From Ruminococcus sp. (lineage in GTDB: Bacteria; Bacillota; Clostridia; Oscillospirales; Ruminococcaceae): a DNA stretch of 64,000 nt. Made by a program: the position numbers and the translations under genes. Location of the stretch: NCBI GenBank assembly GCA_021200415.1, contig JAJQGO010000030.1:1-64000 (forward strand), read 5' to 3'. Of this stretch, positions 15,030 to 23,759 are shown one piece after another. How positions within the stretch are numbered: the first letter of the stretch is position 1; each line of letters begins with the position of its first letter. The notes under the pieces were generated by a model. The model did no database searches and was not told the origin of the DNA. It saw only the letters and a program-made list of their open reading frames with translations.

Positions 15030-16196
15030 ATGAAATTTTCAAACGAAAAACATGATACGGACATTATCAACGTGGTTGACGATTTCGACTACTCGACTCA
15101 GGACGAATGCTATAATAAACATTTTATTGAGTGGCGAAAGAGGAAGAATAATCCGTATGCTTATAATTTTACGCTGAATAAGAAGGAATCGGTTTTTGTA
15201 GACGGAGAAGGCTTTGTCAATAAATCTGCCTCCGAAGCAGAAATGAGTACGCTTAATCGCATCCTTTTTGTTATTGGAGTTGCTCTGCTTTGTTCCGTTA
15301 TAATTTATGACGTACTCGATAAGGTTGTGGTGGAAATTCTCGACGCTGTGGGCGTTAACATTCACAATGCCCTTGTCAGCTCGGTTATATACGGCGGAAA
15401 AGCCGAAATATCGGCAATTCTCATAATTTTCACAGTTGCGAAATTCGGCGTGCCCTTGCTTATCATTCACATGAAGTTCAAAATCCCGCATCAAGTCAGG
15501 TGTCCTCACCTGATGAACGACCCATGCGAGGTTGTTGGGACTGTGGCTGCAACTTTGGTTGCCTCCGCAATTGTTGCGATTCCTACTGCTTACTCGGAGG
15601 AGAGCGAGAGCATTTATAATTTTTTTAAAACATTCAATACAGATATGTCGGTTTTCGGGCAGAAGGAGTTTATAATTTATTCGATTTTTGATATTGTAAT
15701 TGTTTCGATAATATCCGAAAGCCTTTTCAGGGGCGAAATGTTTGCTGCTTTGCGGCAGTTCGGGGACGCCTACGCTGTAATAATCACGTCCGTGCTTTCC
15801 GGAATTTTCACCCAGAATTTTCAGATTATGGCTGGAACTATGATAATCTCCGCAGTTTCCGCAATCGGCTGTCTGAGGAGCGGAACGGTTTTCTCGGCTA
15901 TAATAGCAAGAATAGTGTATAAGATTTTCTTACTGCTGCTTACAATTATATCGTCAAGCAATATATCGCACGTCAAAACTGTAAAGCATATTTATCTCAT
16001 GCTCGTGCTGCTTGTAGGACTTGTGACGATGATTGTTATATTTTCAAGTAAAGAACGCCGTGAAAAGACTATTTTCGCACGGTATAAAGCCTATGTCCCC
16101 ATGAAAAAGAAGCTTCTTGCCGCTGTGAAGAGTATTCCGCTTATTGTGGCAGTTGTAAGCTGTCTGTTTGTGGCGGCTTTGAAGCTGGCAAGTTAG
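15030..16196 (+). CDS. CPBP-like multi-pass membrane protein with altered catalytic motifs
   Basis: This 388-residue protein has a cytosolic acidic N-terminus of about 80 residues and seven or eight membrane helices. It resembles CPBP (CAAX-protease/bacteriocin-processing) proteins around SISESLFRGEMFAALR, which corresponds to the EExxxR motif. The first Glu is Ser here, and the next conserved motif, usually with His, reads SGIFTQNF. The protein may therefore be an inactive family member. The ATG at 15030 follows AGAGGGTG. Its stop codon is 9 nt before tadA, so they are probably co-transcribed. Confidence 0.65.
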   Translation: MKFSNEKHDTDIINVVDDFDYSTQDECYNKHFIEWRKRKNNPYAYNFTLNKKESVFVDGEGFVNKSASEAEMSTLNRILFVIGVALLCSVIIYDVLDKVVVEILDAVGVNIHNALVSSVIYGGKAEISAILIIFTVAKFGVPLLIIHMKFKIPHQVRCPHLMNDPCEVVGTVAATLVASAIVAIPTAYSEESESIYNFFKTFNTDMSVFGQKEFIIYSIFDIVIVSIISESLFRGEMFAALRQFGDAYAVIITSVLSGIFTQNFQIMAGTMIISAVSAIGCLRSGTVFSAIIARIVYKIFLLLLTIISSSNISHVKTVKHIYLMLVLLVGLVTMIVIFSSKERREKTIFARYKAYVPMKKKLLAAVKSIPLIVAVVSCLFVAALKLAS

Positions 16197-16205
16197 GTGG
16201 AAATT

Positions 16206-16661
16206 ATGGAAAAGTACATGAGAAGGGCATTGGAGCTTGCCGAGCTTGCCTATTCCGCAGGCGAAGTGCCGGTGGGGGCTGTGGTTGTCAGGAACAGCTC
16301 AGGCGAAATTGTCGGGGAGGGCTATAATCTGCGTGAAACCTCGAAAAACGCCCTTGCCCATGCGGAAATTATCGCCATAGACAGCGCTTGCAGGAGACTT
16401 GGCGGCTGGCGGCTGCCTGACTGCTCGATTTATGTGACGCTTGAGCCGTGCCCCATGTGCTGCGGAGCGATTATAAATGCCCGAATCGACAATGTGATTT
16501 TCGGCGCAAGCGACTTCAAAAGCGGCTCGGCAGCTTCTGTTCAGAGTATGTTTGAGCTGCCCTATAACTGGAAGCCTTCGGTTACCGGAGGAATTCTGGC
16601 TGATGAATGCTCCGAAATTCTTTCAAGATTCTTTCGGGAGCTGCGAGGAAAAGGTAAATAA
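16206..16661 (+). CDS. tadA: tRNA-specific adenosine deaminase
   Basis: This 151-residue zinc enzyme converts A34 to inosine in tRNA-Arg(ACG). The zinc and catalytic motifs HAEIIAID and EPCPMCCGAI are intact, as are VGAVVV and RIDNVIFGASD. The ATG at 16206 follows AGGTGG. Many Firmicutes carry the SRP RNA next to tadA, but only a terminator follows here. Confidence 0.95.
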   Translation: MEKYMRRALELAELAYSAGEVPVGAVVVRNSSGEIVGEGYNLRETSKNALAHAEIIAIDSACRRLGGWRLPDCSIYVTLEPCPMCCGAIINARIDNVIFGASDFKSGSAASVQSMFELPYNWKPSVTGGILADECSEILSRFFRELRGKGK

Positions 16662-16664
16662 CAG

Positions 16665-16692
16665 AAAAGCACGCTTAATGCGTGCTTTTTTT
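16665..16692 (+). terminator. Terminator after tadA
   Basis: A 10-bp stem AAAAGCACGC / GCGTGCTTTT with loop TTAAT and an extended T-tract. It also faces the converging mannanase gene. Confidence 0.92.
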
Positions 16693-16703
16693 GCGTGATA
16701 AGC

Positions 16704-18392
16704 CTACTCCTCAGAGGCTGTTGTTTCCTGTGCTTCCGTTGGAGCTTCTGTAGTCGATTCCTCATATGTTCCGTTTTTCATCTCTATATATTCATCAAGC
16801 GTCAGTGCGCCGCTGGAATTATAAGCTCGGACAAGCTCGTCCGTGGATGTGTACGCTTCGGAGTAATTGCCGTTTTCGTCCACAAGATACTTGCCGTACC
16901 ATAGCCCGAAAAATGACCATACAGCATTATCTCTGAAGGCTACGTCAATGTCGGGAATGCTGCTGCATTCGCTTAGAGCTATCATCTTGTCGCTGCCCAC
17001 GATTTTCTGAAATGCGGCAAACTGCTCATAACGGCTGCCGTATTCCGCACCCTCCTCCATGTATATATCAAGTGCCGCAATATCGAAGGTGTCCTTATCA
17101 ACAAGCGTGTCGGCACTCTGACCGTTCCACACCCATATAAGATTATCAAGCTCAAAATATTCAGTCATGCGGTTGTACATGAGATTCCAGAGCCACGTAT
17201 AGGCGTCTATTCCGCAGCTTTTAGCTCCCCACCAGTACCAATCTCCCGAACCTTCGTGAATTGGCCGCCACAGCACAGGTATATCGAGATCTCTCAGGCG
17301 TGCAAGCTCTTGGGAGATGCTGTCAATGTCGAGAATCAGCTCGTAGCATTCTTTGGAGATTTTGCCCTCATCGAGGAGAGCCTTTATGTCCTCCTGCGGC
17401 AGCGCTGCAATATCCTCATCGGTAACGGCATTGCTCAGGTCGAAATCTGTATCCTCCGCATAAACAGAGGGATTTTCCCCGGGAGATTCCCAGTGCCACA
17501 TAAGCCCGACAATTCCGCCCCGTGAGTACCATTCCACAGAGGAGTCAATAACCTCCTCACAGCTGTCAAAGCTGTCGTCAGCGTTGCTGAACGCGGCAAA
17601 GCGTATAACAGGATATTTACCTGTTGTTTTGTAGATGAGATCCATTTCGCTGTTTGTTTCGTCGGAGGCATACTGCCCTGTTAATATATACTCACCGTAG
17701 CAGTCGCTGAGGAATGCCATAAGCTCCTTAGCCGAGTCAGAAGCGTTTTCGTTTGAAAGCTCACCGTCCGCCTCGTAGCTTATTTCGCTGAGCGTTGTGT
17801 TATTTGAGATTTTCAGGTAATCCACGTCAATATTTCCGTCATTTGCCTGAAGTCTGATTTCCGATTCGCCGTTTAAGAGAAAAGCTCCGTAAATGGTGAT
17901 AACGGCAAATGCTCCGCTGTCATCGGGCATTGTATCAAAGCTGCTGAATTCGGTATCGTTCACGAAAACTGTGCAGCTTACGGCTGTATCGGAGGCAATG
18001 CAGAAGGAGAGGTCGTAATGCTGATTGCTGGGGACGTTCACCTCAAACGTGAGAGAATCCGTATCGTCCGTGGAAAATCCCGTAACATATCCCGTGCCGC
18101 TGAATCCTGCACGCTCCGCTGCTGTTGTAAGATTGCCGAGGACGCAGCTTTCCGCTTCGTAGGTATCGCCCGTTTCCTGCTGCTCGATTTCCGGATAGAC
18201 AACCGGATAATCGGGATAAACGCTGGCAGCCTCTGTTGCTTCAGCTGAGGTTTCATCGGTAACACTCTGAACGCTGTCTGAAAGGGAATCATCGGACATT
18301 TCTATCATTCCGACTGTATCGCAGCCCGTGAGAGCCGCTGCCGTCATAGCCGCCGCAAGAAAAAGGACTGCTTTTCTTTGTCGTAGATTCAT
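16704..18392 (-). CDS. GH26 beta-mannanase lipoprotein with CBM35-like domain
   Basis: This 562-residue protein starts with a lipoprotein signal (lipobox LTGC) and a Ser/Thr/Glu-rich tether. Residues about 75-190 form a CBM35-like module (TYEAESCVLG, GTGYVTGF, IDVDYLKI). The GH26 domain follows: RPIHEGSGDWYWWG carries the acid/base Glu, and IALSECSSIPD carries the nucleophile Glu. A Thr/Glu tail ends the protein. It should cut beta-mannan at the outer face of the membrane. It sits 9 bp after the GH95 gene on the same strand, so the two form an operon for substituted hemicellulose. AAGGAGG precedes the ATG. Confidence 0.92.
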   Translation of the reverse strand: MNLRQRKAVLFLAAAMTAAALTGCDTVGMIEMSDDSLSDSVQSVTDETSAEATEAASVYPDYPVVYPEIEQQETGDTYEAESCVLGNLTTAAERAGFSGTGYVTGFSTDDTDSLTFEVNVPSNQHYDLSFCIASDTAVSCTVFVNDTEFSSFDTMPDDSGAFAVITIYGAFLLNGESEIRLQANDGNIDVDYLKISNNTTLSEISYEADGELSNENASDSAKELMAFLSDCYGEYILTGQYASDETNSEMDLIYKTTGKYPVIRFAAFSNADDSFDSCEEVIDSSVEWYSRGGIVGLMWHWESPGENPSVYAEDTDFDLSNAVTDEDIAALPQEDIKALLDEGKISKECYELILDIDSISQELARLRDLDIPVLWRPIHEGSGDWYWWGAKSCGIDAYTWLWNLMYNRMTEYFELDNLIWVWNGQSADTLVDKDTFDIAALDIYMEEGAEYGSRYEQFAAFQKIVGSDKMIALSECSSIPDIDVAFRDNAVWSFFGLWYGKYLVDENGNYSEAYTSTDELVRAYNSSGALTLDEYIEMKNGTYEESTTEAPTEAQETTASEE

Positions 18393-18401
18393 AATTCCTC
18401 C

Positions 18402-20735
18402 TTATGCGCTGAATATGTAGGTTCTTCCCGGAAGGGCGCTGAAAATAATTACGCCGTCGGAAATCTGTGAGCCTACAGTTTCTCCGTCGCAGGTTACGCT
18501 GACAACGCAATTTGCCCTGACGCGGCATTCTCCCTCAAAATCGGCTGTTATTTCAGCCTTGACGAGCTTTCCCTTTGCCCAGTCTATATTAACTCCGAAG
18601 CCGCCCTTTGCGCGCAGACCGTGAATGTGTCCGTCAGTCCATTCCTCCGGCAGGGCAGGCAGCAGATTTATTTCTCCGCCGCAGCTCTGCATAAGGCATT
18701 CCGCAACGGCGGCAGTTCCGCCGAAATTTCCGTCTATCTGGAAGGGCGGATGCGAATCCAGAAGATTGGGATTTGTGGAATAAGCGAGAAGCTTTTTAAG
18801 GTTCTCATAGACCATGCGACTGTCGTAGAGACGTGCCCACATATTTGTAATCCATGCACAGCTCCAGCCCGTATGACCGCCCCCATGAATGAGTCTGCGG
18901 ACGAGAGTAGCTCTTGCGGCATCCGCAAGCTTTGGCGTTTTGTGGGGAGTTATAAGGTCGGCAGGGTGCAGGGCGAAAAGCTGGGAAACGTGTCTGTGTC
19001 CGATTTCAACCTCATCATAATCCACTGCCCATTCCTTAATCTGACCGTACTTGCCGATTTCAGGCTGCGGCAGCTTTTTGAGCATTGATTTCAGCTTCTT
19101 TGAAAGTGTTTTATCTCTGCCGAGAATTTCAGCGCTTTTTATCACGTCATTGAAGAGAACGGTGATTATCTGCGAATCCATAGACGGTCCCATGCAAAGA
19201 CTTCCCTTGACGCCCTTATCCGTGAGGTAGGTGTTTTCGGGAGAAACGGAGGGACAGGTTACAAGACGTCCTTCGCTGTCCTCCATGAGGTATTCCACAA
19301 AGAATTCAGCTGCCTCCTTCATTATGTGGTATTTGTCCGCAAGAAATTCCTTATCCTGCGTATATTCATAATGCTCGAAGATATGGAGTGCCAGCCATGC
19401 GCCGCCCGTCGGCCAGATTGTTGCGGGCATCCATAAATCCTGCGGAGCGGTATCGCCCCATATATCTGTGTTGTGGTGACAAACGAAGCCCTTTTTCACG
19501 CCGTACATTTCCTTTGCTGTTGTTCTGCCGTTTTTGGAGACTCTTTCGAGGAGATCAAAAAGGGGAAGATGGCATTCGGAAAGATTACAGCTTTCAGCGC
19601 ACCAGTAATTCATTTCGGTATTTATATTTACCGTGTAGCGGCAGCCCCACGCAGGCCACATATCCTGATTCCAGATGCCCTGAAGATTCATAGGCTGAGT
19701 TCCGGGGCGGCTTGCCGAAATCATGAGATAGCGTCCGTAATTGAAGTAAAGTTCAATGAGCTTGTTGTCGTGGATAAGACGTTCGCATTCCTTATCGTCC
19801 AGCTCGTTTCCGCGCAGACGTGCAATGCGTTCATCTGTAGTAAGCTCCTCATCCGCCTCGCTGTTGTCGTTCAGCGAAAGCTCCGCACGGTCAAAAAGCT
19901 CCTTGTAGTCGCTGACATGGCGGTAATAAAGCTCATTGTAGCTGCACCGGAGAGCCATATCCGCGTCAACCTGAGCCGATTCCTCATAGTATTCTCCGTA
20001 AAAGCTTGTGCGGACGGACAGAGCTATAATAACCTCATCAGCATTTTTAACCTGAATTTTTCCTCCGATAGTGCGAACCTCGCCGCCCTCAGCCTTAGCT
20101 CCGACAGCTGCCGCAAAGAAAATGCCGTCCTTAGAGCCTGTTCCGCCGGTGAAGAGGAGCATATTTTCTCCGCAGGGACGGTTGTCGTCGTAGTAGTCGT
20201 CACGTCCGTCAATACTGCACGTCAGGCTGACGGCATTCTCCTTTGAAGCTGTAATATGAATAATCATAACCTCATCGGGAGCGGAAACAAATACCTCCCG
20301 TGTAAATTCCACATCGTTCACGGTAAAATGCACGTCTGAAACAGCAGTTGAAAGATCGAGGGAACGGCTGTAGTTTCTGACCTTGCCGTCAAGCTCCATA
20401 TTTATTGAAAGATCGCCCAAGGGCATATAGTGGCGCATATTGGGAGTAACTCCCTGCAGCTTTTCAAAGGCGATTTTCTCGGCTTCGGGGATTCTTCCCT
20501 CCATGAGAAGGGCGCGAACCTCGGCAAGCCCCTCCTGAGCATCGGGATTCACACGGTGCCTTGGACCGCCCGACCATATGGAATCCTCATTGAGCTTGAT
20601 AATCTCATTTGCGGCTCTGCCGAATATCATTCCGCCGATTCTGCCGTTTCCCACGGGAAGCGCCCAGTTGAAATTTTCTTCCGGCTCTTCAAAATTCGCA
20701 GGCTGGTTATATTTCAAAATAGTTTCTGTTTCCAT
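18402..20735 (-). CDS. GH95 alpha-L-fucosidase/galactosidase
   Basis: This 777-residue protein has no signal peptide and is presumably cytosolic. It shows GH95 hallmarks: [16 protein letters not shown] and EDSIWSGGP at the start, [41 protein letters not shown] and [16 protein letters not shown]. The family removes alpha-1,2-fucose or alpha-L-galactose from xyloglucan and related chains. Being inside the cell, it would act on imported oligosaccharides, complementing the surface GH26 enzyme encoded immediately downstream. The ATG follows AAGGAG. Confidence 0.95.
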   Translation of the reverse strand: METETILKYNQPANFEEPEENFNWALPVGNGRIGGMIFGRAANEIIKLNEDSIWSGGPRHRVNPDAQEGLAEVRALLMEGRIPEAEKIAFEKLQGVTPNMRHYMPLGDLSINMELDGKVRNYSRSLDLSTAVSDVHFTVNDVEFTREVFVSAPDEVMIIHITASKENAVSLTCSIDGRDDYYDDNRPCGENMLLFTGGTGSKDGIFFAAAVGAKAEGGEVRTIGGKIQVKNADEVIIALSVRTSFYGEYYEESAQVDADMALRCSYNELYYRHVSDYKELFDRAELSLNDNSEADEELTTDERIARLRGNELDDKECERLIHDNKLIELYFNYGRYLMISASRPGTQPMNLQGIWNQDMWPAWGCRYTVNINTEMNYWCAESCNLSECHLPLFDLLERVSKNGRTTAKEMYGVKKGFVCHHNTDIWGDTAPQDLWMPATIWPTGGAWLALHIFEHYEYTQDKEFLADKYHIMKEAAEFFVEYLMEDSEGRLVTCPSVSPENTYLTDKGVKGSLCMGPSMDSQIITVLFNDVIKSAEILGRDKTLSKKLKSMLKKLPQPEIGKYGQIKEWAVDYDEVEIGHRHVSQLFALHPADLITPHKTPKLADAARATLVRRLIHGGGHTGWSCAWITNMWARLYDSRMVYENLKKLLAYSTNPNLLDSHPPFQIDGNFGGTAAVAECLMQSCGGEINLLPALPEEWTDGHIHGLRAKGGFGVNIDWAKGKLVKAEITADFEGECRVRANCVVSVTCDGETVGSQISDGVIIFSALPGRTYIFSA

Positions 20736-20866
20736 ATAAATCTCCTTAAATTCTTCAAACTCTTCTCTTACTGATTCTTACTGTGATATTATAACACACA
20801 ATTTCAGCTTTTGCAAATTTCCGGAGGATTTCCAGAGATTTTCTGAAACAAATTATAAAAAAGCCC

Positions 20867-20895
20867 TTGACAAAATGGCAAAAGTGTGATAATAT
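20867..20895 (+). promoter_or_regulatory. Promoter of the T-box / DUF6125 / thrS transcript
   Basis: TTGACA (20867-20872), a 17-bp spacer and TAATAT (20890-20895), directly upstream of the T-box leader. Confidence 0.8.
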
Positions 20896-20901
20896 GAACA
20901 A

Positions 20902-21140
20902 TAATAAGTAATGGAAAACGATGACGAGGAAGGCTATCCCTATATCCCGTTTCAGAGAGCAGCCGTTGGGTGCAAGGCTGTACGGCAGGGTGACGCACAC
21001 CGCCTCCGAGTATGCCTAATAAGCGTCGGGCGCTCCCGTTACAGAGCCAATGAGATGCAGAGCTGATGTTCTGCGTGAATCAGGGTGGAACCACGATTTT
21101 TTCGTCCCTTGAGCCGTATTGCGGCTTGAGGGACTTTTTT
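20902..21140 (+). promoter_or_regulatory. T-box riboswitch, threonine type
   Basis: The leader contains the conserved T-box AGGGTGGAACCACG (21082-21095). Stem I has an AGAGAG motif near 20954 and GGTGCAAG near 20970. A candidate specifier ACC (Thr) lies at 20999-21001, followed by a purine. A terminator stem lies at 21104-21134 with a T-run at 21135-21140. The UGGA bulge complements the UCCA end of the tRNA-Thr at 6465-6540. Uncharged tRNA-Thr would stabilise the antiterminator and permit transcription of the two genes downstream. This explains the 445-bp gap before 21181; its first ~130 bp hold the divergent start of the GH95 gene and this promoter. Confidence 0.95.
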
Positions 21141-21180
21141 GTCATGAAGCTCCGGCGAAAATTACTATGGGAGTGATTTT

Positions 21181-21699
21181 ATGAAAAACGAAATGCTTGA
21201 GGCTCTTTCAAAGGAGGAGCTTATTCAGCTGGTGGAGATCTATTCAAAAAACTGGCTTGCGCTGGATGGAGTATGGTTTCAGTCAGTTGAAAAAAAGCTT
21301 GGCATGGACGAAGCCATGCTCCACGACAAGGAGGCTTGGAGCAGATTTACCGTTATCGAGGCAAGGCGTATCAGGGATTTCCTCAGGCTGCCTGAAAATT
21401 CAGGATTGGAGGGGCTGCAAAAGGCTCTTTCCCTGAGATTCTATGCCAATCTCAATGACGATGAATTTATCCGCAGAGGAAACACCCTCATCTATCGCAT
21501 GGTGGACTGCCGTGTGCAGTCGGCACGAACCCGCAAGGGCATGGAGCTGCACCCATGCAAAGCTGTCGGAATTATCGAGTATTCGGAATTTGCCCGAACC
21601 ATTGACAGCCGCATTTCCTGCCGCTGTCTGAGCTGCTGCCCCGATATAACCGATGAAAGCTGCTGCTGCGCATGGGAATTCACATTGAATGAAAATTAA
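21181..21699 (+). CDS. DUF6125-like cysteine-rich protein in the T-box/thrS operon
   Basis: This 172-residue cytosolic protein begins with helices (LSKEELIQLVEIYSKNWLALDG) and carries the conserved block DCRVQSARTRKGMELHPCK. The C-terminal segment has SCRCLSCC and SCCCAWEF. Nine Cys lie in the last third, suggesting a metal site. It fits the DUF6125 family of clostridia and archaea, whose function I do not know. It lies between the T-box and thrS, 24 bp before thrS, so it is induced with threonyl-tRNA synthetase when charged tRNA-Thr is scarce. The ATG follows GGGAG. Confidence 0.8.
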   Translation: MKNEMLEALSKEELIQLVEIYSKNWLALDGVWFQSVEKKLGMDEAMLHDKEAWSRFTVIEARRIRDFLRLPENSGLEGLQKALSLRFYANLNDDEFIRRGNTLIYRMVDCRVQSARTRKGMELHPCKAVGIIEYSEFARTIDSRISCRCLSCCPDITDESCCCAWEFTLNEN

Positions 21700-21723
21700 A
21701 ATTATCCAAAAGGAGTAATTATT

Positions 21724-23670
21724 ATGATTAAACTAACGCTGAAGGACGGAAACGTCCGTGAAATCGAGTCGGCTATGCCGGCATCCGAAATCATCAAGGG
21801 AATTGGTATGGGTCTTTACAAGGCAGCCTGCTGTGTGAAGCTCAACGGAGAGGTAAAGGATCTCCGCACCGTTGTTGACGCAGACTGTGAATTTGAGGTC
21901 TGTACATTCGACAGCATTGACGGAAAAAAGACCTTCTGGCACACGGCTTCGCATATTCTCGCACAGGCTGTAAAACGCCTCTACCCCGAAGCTAAGCTGG
22001 CTATCGGCCCTGCAATCGACAACGGCTTCTACTATGATTTCGATCTGGAAAAGCCCTTCACTCCCGATGAGCTTGAAAAAATCGAGGCTGAAATGAAAAA
22101 AATCGTCAAGGAAGGACTTCCCTTGGAGCAGTTTGAGCTTCCCCCCGAAGAGGCTGTCGCTAAGCTTAAAGAGATGGACGAGCCTTACAAGGTTGAGCTG
22201 TGCATGGAGCACGCGGACAAGGGCGAGCCTATCTCCTTCTATAAGCAGGGCGAATTCGTTGACCTCTGCGCAGGCCCGCACCTTATGACGACTGCCCCTG
22301 TAAAGGCATTCAAGCTTCTCTCATGCACGGGTGCTTACTGGAGAGGCTCGGAGAAAAATAAAATGCTCTCACGTGTATATGCAACCGCATATCCTAAGGC
22401 TGCCGAGCTTGAGGCTGACATTAAGCAGCGTGAGGAGGCTAAAATGCGCGACCACAATAAGCTGGGACGTGAGCTTGAATATTTTACAACTGTTGATTAT
22501 ATCGGTCAGGGACTTCCCATTCTTCTCCCCAAGGGCGCAAGGGTAATTCAGCTTCTCCAGCGCTGGGTTGAGGACGAGGAGCAGAAGCGCGGCTATCAGC
22601 TTACGAAAACACCCTATCTTGCAAAGAGAGAGCTGTATAAAATTTCAGGACACTGGGATCATTATCTTGACAGTATGTTCATTCTCGGCGATCCCTACGA
22701 CGAAACAAAGGAATGCTTTGCGCTTCGTCCGATGACCTGTCCGTTCCAGTATCAGGTATTCCTGAACAGACAGCGTTCCTACCGTGATCTGCCAATGAGA
22801 CTGAATGAAACCTCAACGCTTTTCCGCAAGGAGGACAGCGGTGAAATGCACGGACTTATTCGTGTCCGCCAGTTCACCATTTCAGAGGGACACATCATAC
22901 TTCGTCCCGAACAGCTTGAGGAGGAATTCAGAAACTGCCTTGAGCTTGCAAATTATATGCTTGAAACAGTTGGTCTTGCTGAGGACGTAACATACCGTTT
23001 CTCACAGTGGGATCCCGCAAACCCGAACAACAAGTACGAGGGAACTGCCGAGCAGTGGGAAGAGGCACAGAGCCTTATGAAAAAGATTCTCGATCATCTT
23101 GAAATTGATTATACTGTCGGCATTGACGAGGCTGCATTCTACGGTCCGAAGCTTGATATTCAGATAAAGAACGTTTTCGGAAAAGAGGACACGCTTATAA
23201 CAATTCAGATAGATATGCTTCTTGCGGAAAAATTCGGAATGGAATATGTCGATGTTGACGGCACAAAAAGACGTCCGTATATTATTCACAGAACGTCCAT
23301 AGGCTGCTATGAGAGAACGCTTGCGCTTCTCATTGAAAAGTATGCGGGTGCACTTCCTCTTTGGCTTGCTCCGGAACAGGTACGTATAATTCCTGTTGCG
23401 GACAGACATCTTGAATACTGTGACAAGCTGCTGGCAAAGCTCAAGGACAGCGGAATCCGTGCAACTATTGACGACAGAGCTGAAAAGGTTGGATATAAGA
23501 TTCGTTCGGCAACAGTTGAGAAGCTCCCGATAATGCTTACAATAGGCGACAAGGAGGTCGAAAGCGAAACGGTATCGGTTCGTTCAAGACGTGAAGGCGA
23601 TTTAGGGTCAATGACGCAGGCTGATCTTATTTCAAAGCTTGTTGACGATGTTGAAAAGAAAGTAAAGTAA
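21724..23670 (+). CDS. thrS: Threonyl-tRNA synthetase
   Basis: This 648-residue class II synthetase contains an N-terminal TGS domain (about residues 1-60), the editing domain with HTASH and FVDLCAGPH, a catalytic core with MTCPFQYQ, RLNETSTLFRKE and GLIRVRQF, and an anticodon-binding domain (about 545-648, starting QVRIIPV). It charges tRNA-Thr and edits Ser-tRNA-Thr. It is controlled by the upstream T-box. AAAGGAG precedes the ATG. Confidence 0.98.
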   Translation: MIKLTLKDGNVREIESAMPASEIIKGIGMGLYKAACCVKLNGEVKDLRTVVDADCEFEVCTFDSIDGKKTFWHTASHILAQAVKRLYPEAKLAIGPAIDNGFYYDFDLEKPFTPDELEKIEAEMKKIVKEGLPLEQFELPPEEAVAKLKEMDEPYKVELCMEHADKGEPISFYKQGEFVDLCAGPHLMTTAPVKAFKLLSCTGAYWRGSEKNKMLSRVYATAYPKAAELEADIKQREEAKMRDHNKLGRELEYFTTVDYIGQGLPILLPKGARVIQLLQRWVEDEEQKRGYQLTKTPYLAKRELYKISGHWDHYLDSMFILGDPYDETKECFALRPMTCPFQYQVFLNRQRSYRDLPMRLNETSTLFRKEDSGEMHGLIRVRQFTISEGHIILRPEQLEEEFRNCLELANYMLETVGLAEDVTYRFSQWDPANPNNKYEGTAEQWEEAQSLMKKILDHLEIDYTVGIDEAAFYGPKLDIQIKNVFGKEDTLITIQIDMLLAEKFGMEYVDVDGTKRRPYIIHRTSIGCYERTLALLIEKYAGALPLWLAPEQVRIIPVADRHLEYCDKLLAKLKDSGIRATIDDRAEKVGYKIRSATVEKLPIMLTIGDKEVESETVSVRSRREGDLGSMTQADLISKLVDDVEKKVK

Positions 23671-23674
23671 TATG

Positions 23675-23702
23675 AAAAGCACGCCGAGAGGCGTGCTTTT
23701 TT
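23675..23702 (+). terminator. Terminator after thrS
   Basis: An 11-bp stem AAAAGCACGCC / GGCGTGCTTTT with GAGA loop and T-tract. Confidence 0.93.
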
Positions 23703-23723
23703 ACGGTAACAAATTCCGCATAT

Positions 23724-23749
23724 AAAGGGACGCCCTGAGACGTCCCTTT
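23724..23749 (-). terminator. Hairpin after the transglutaminase-dockerin gene
   Basis: A 9-bp stem AAAGGGACG / CGTCCCTTT with an 8-nt loop lies 10 bp beyond the stop codon on the minus strand, followed by TTTATAT. Confidence 0.7.
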
Positions 23750-23759
23750 GTTACATATT

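Noticed and set aside
16662..16703. SRP RNA next to tadA
   Set aside because: The 42-bp gap holds only a terminator hairpin; it is too short for the RNA.
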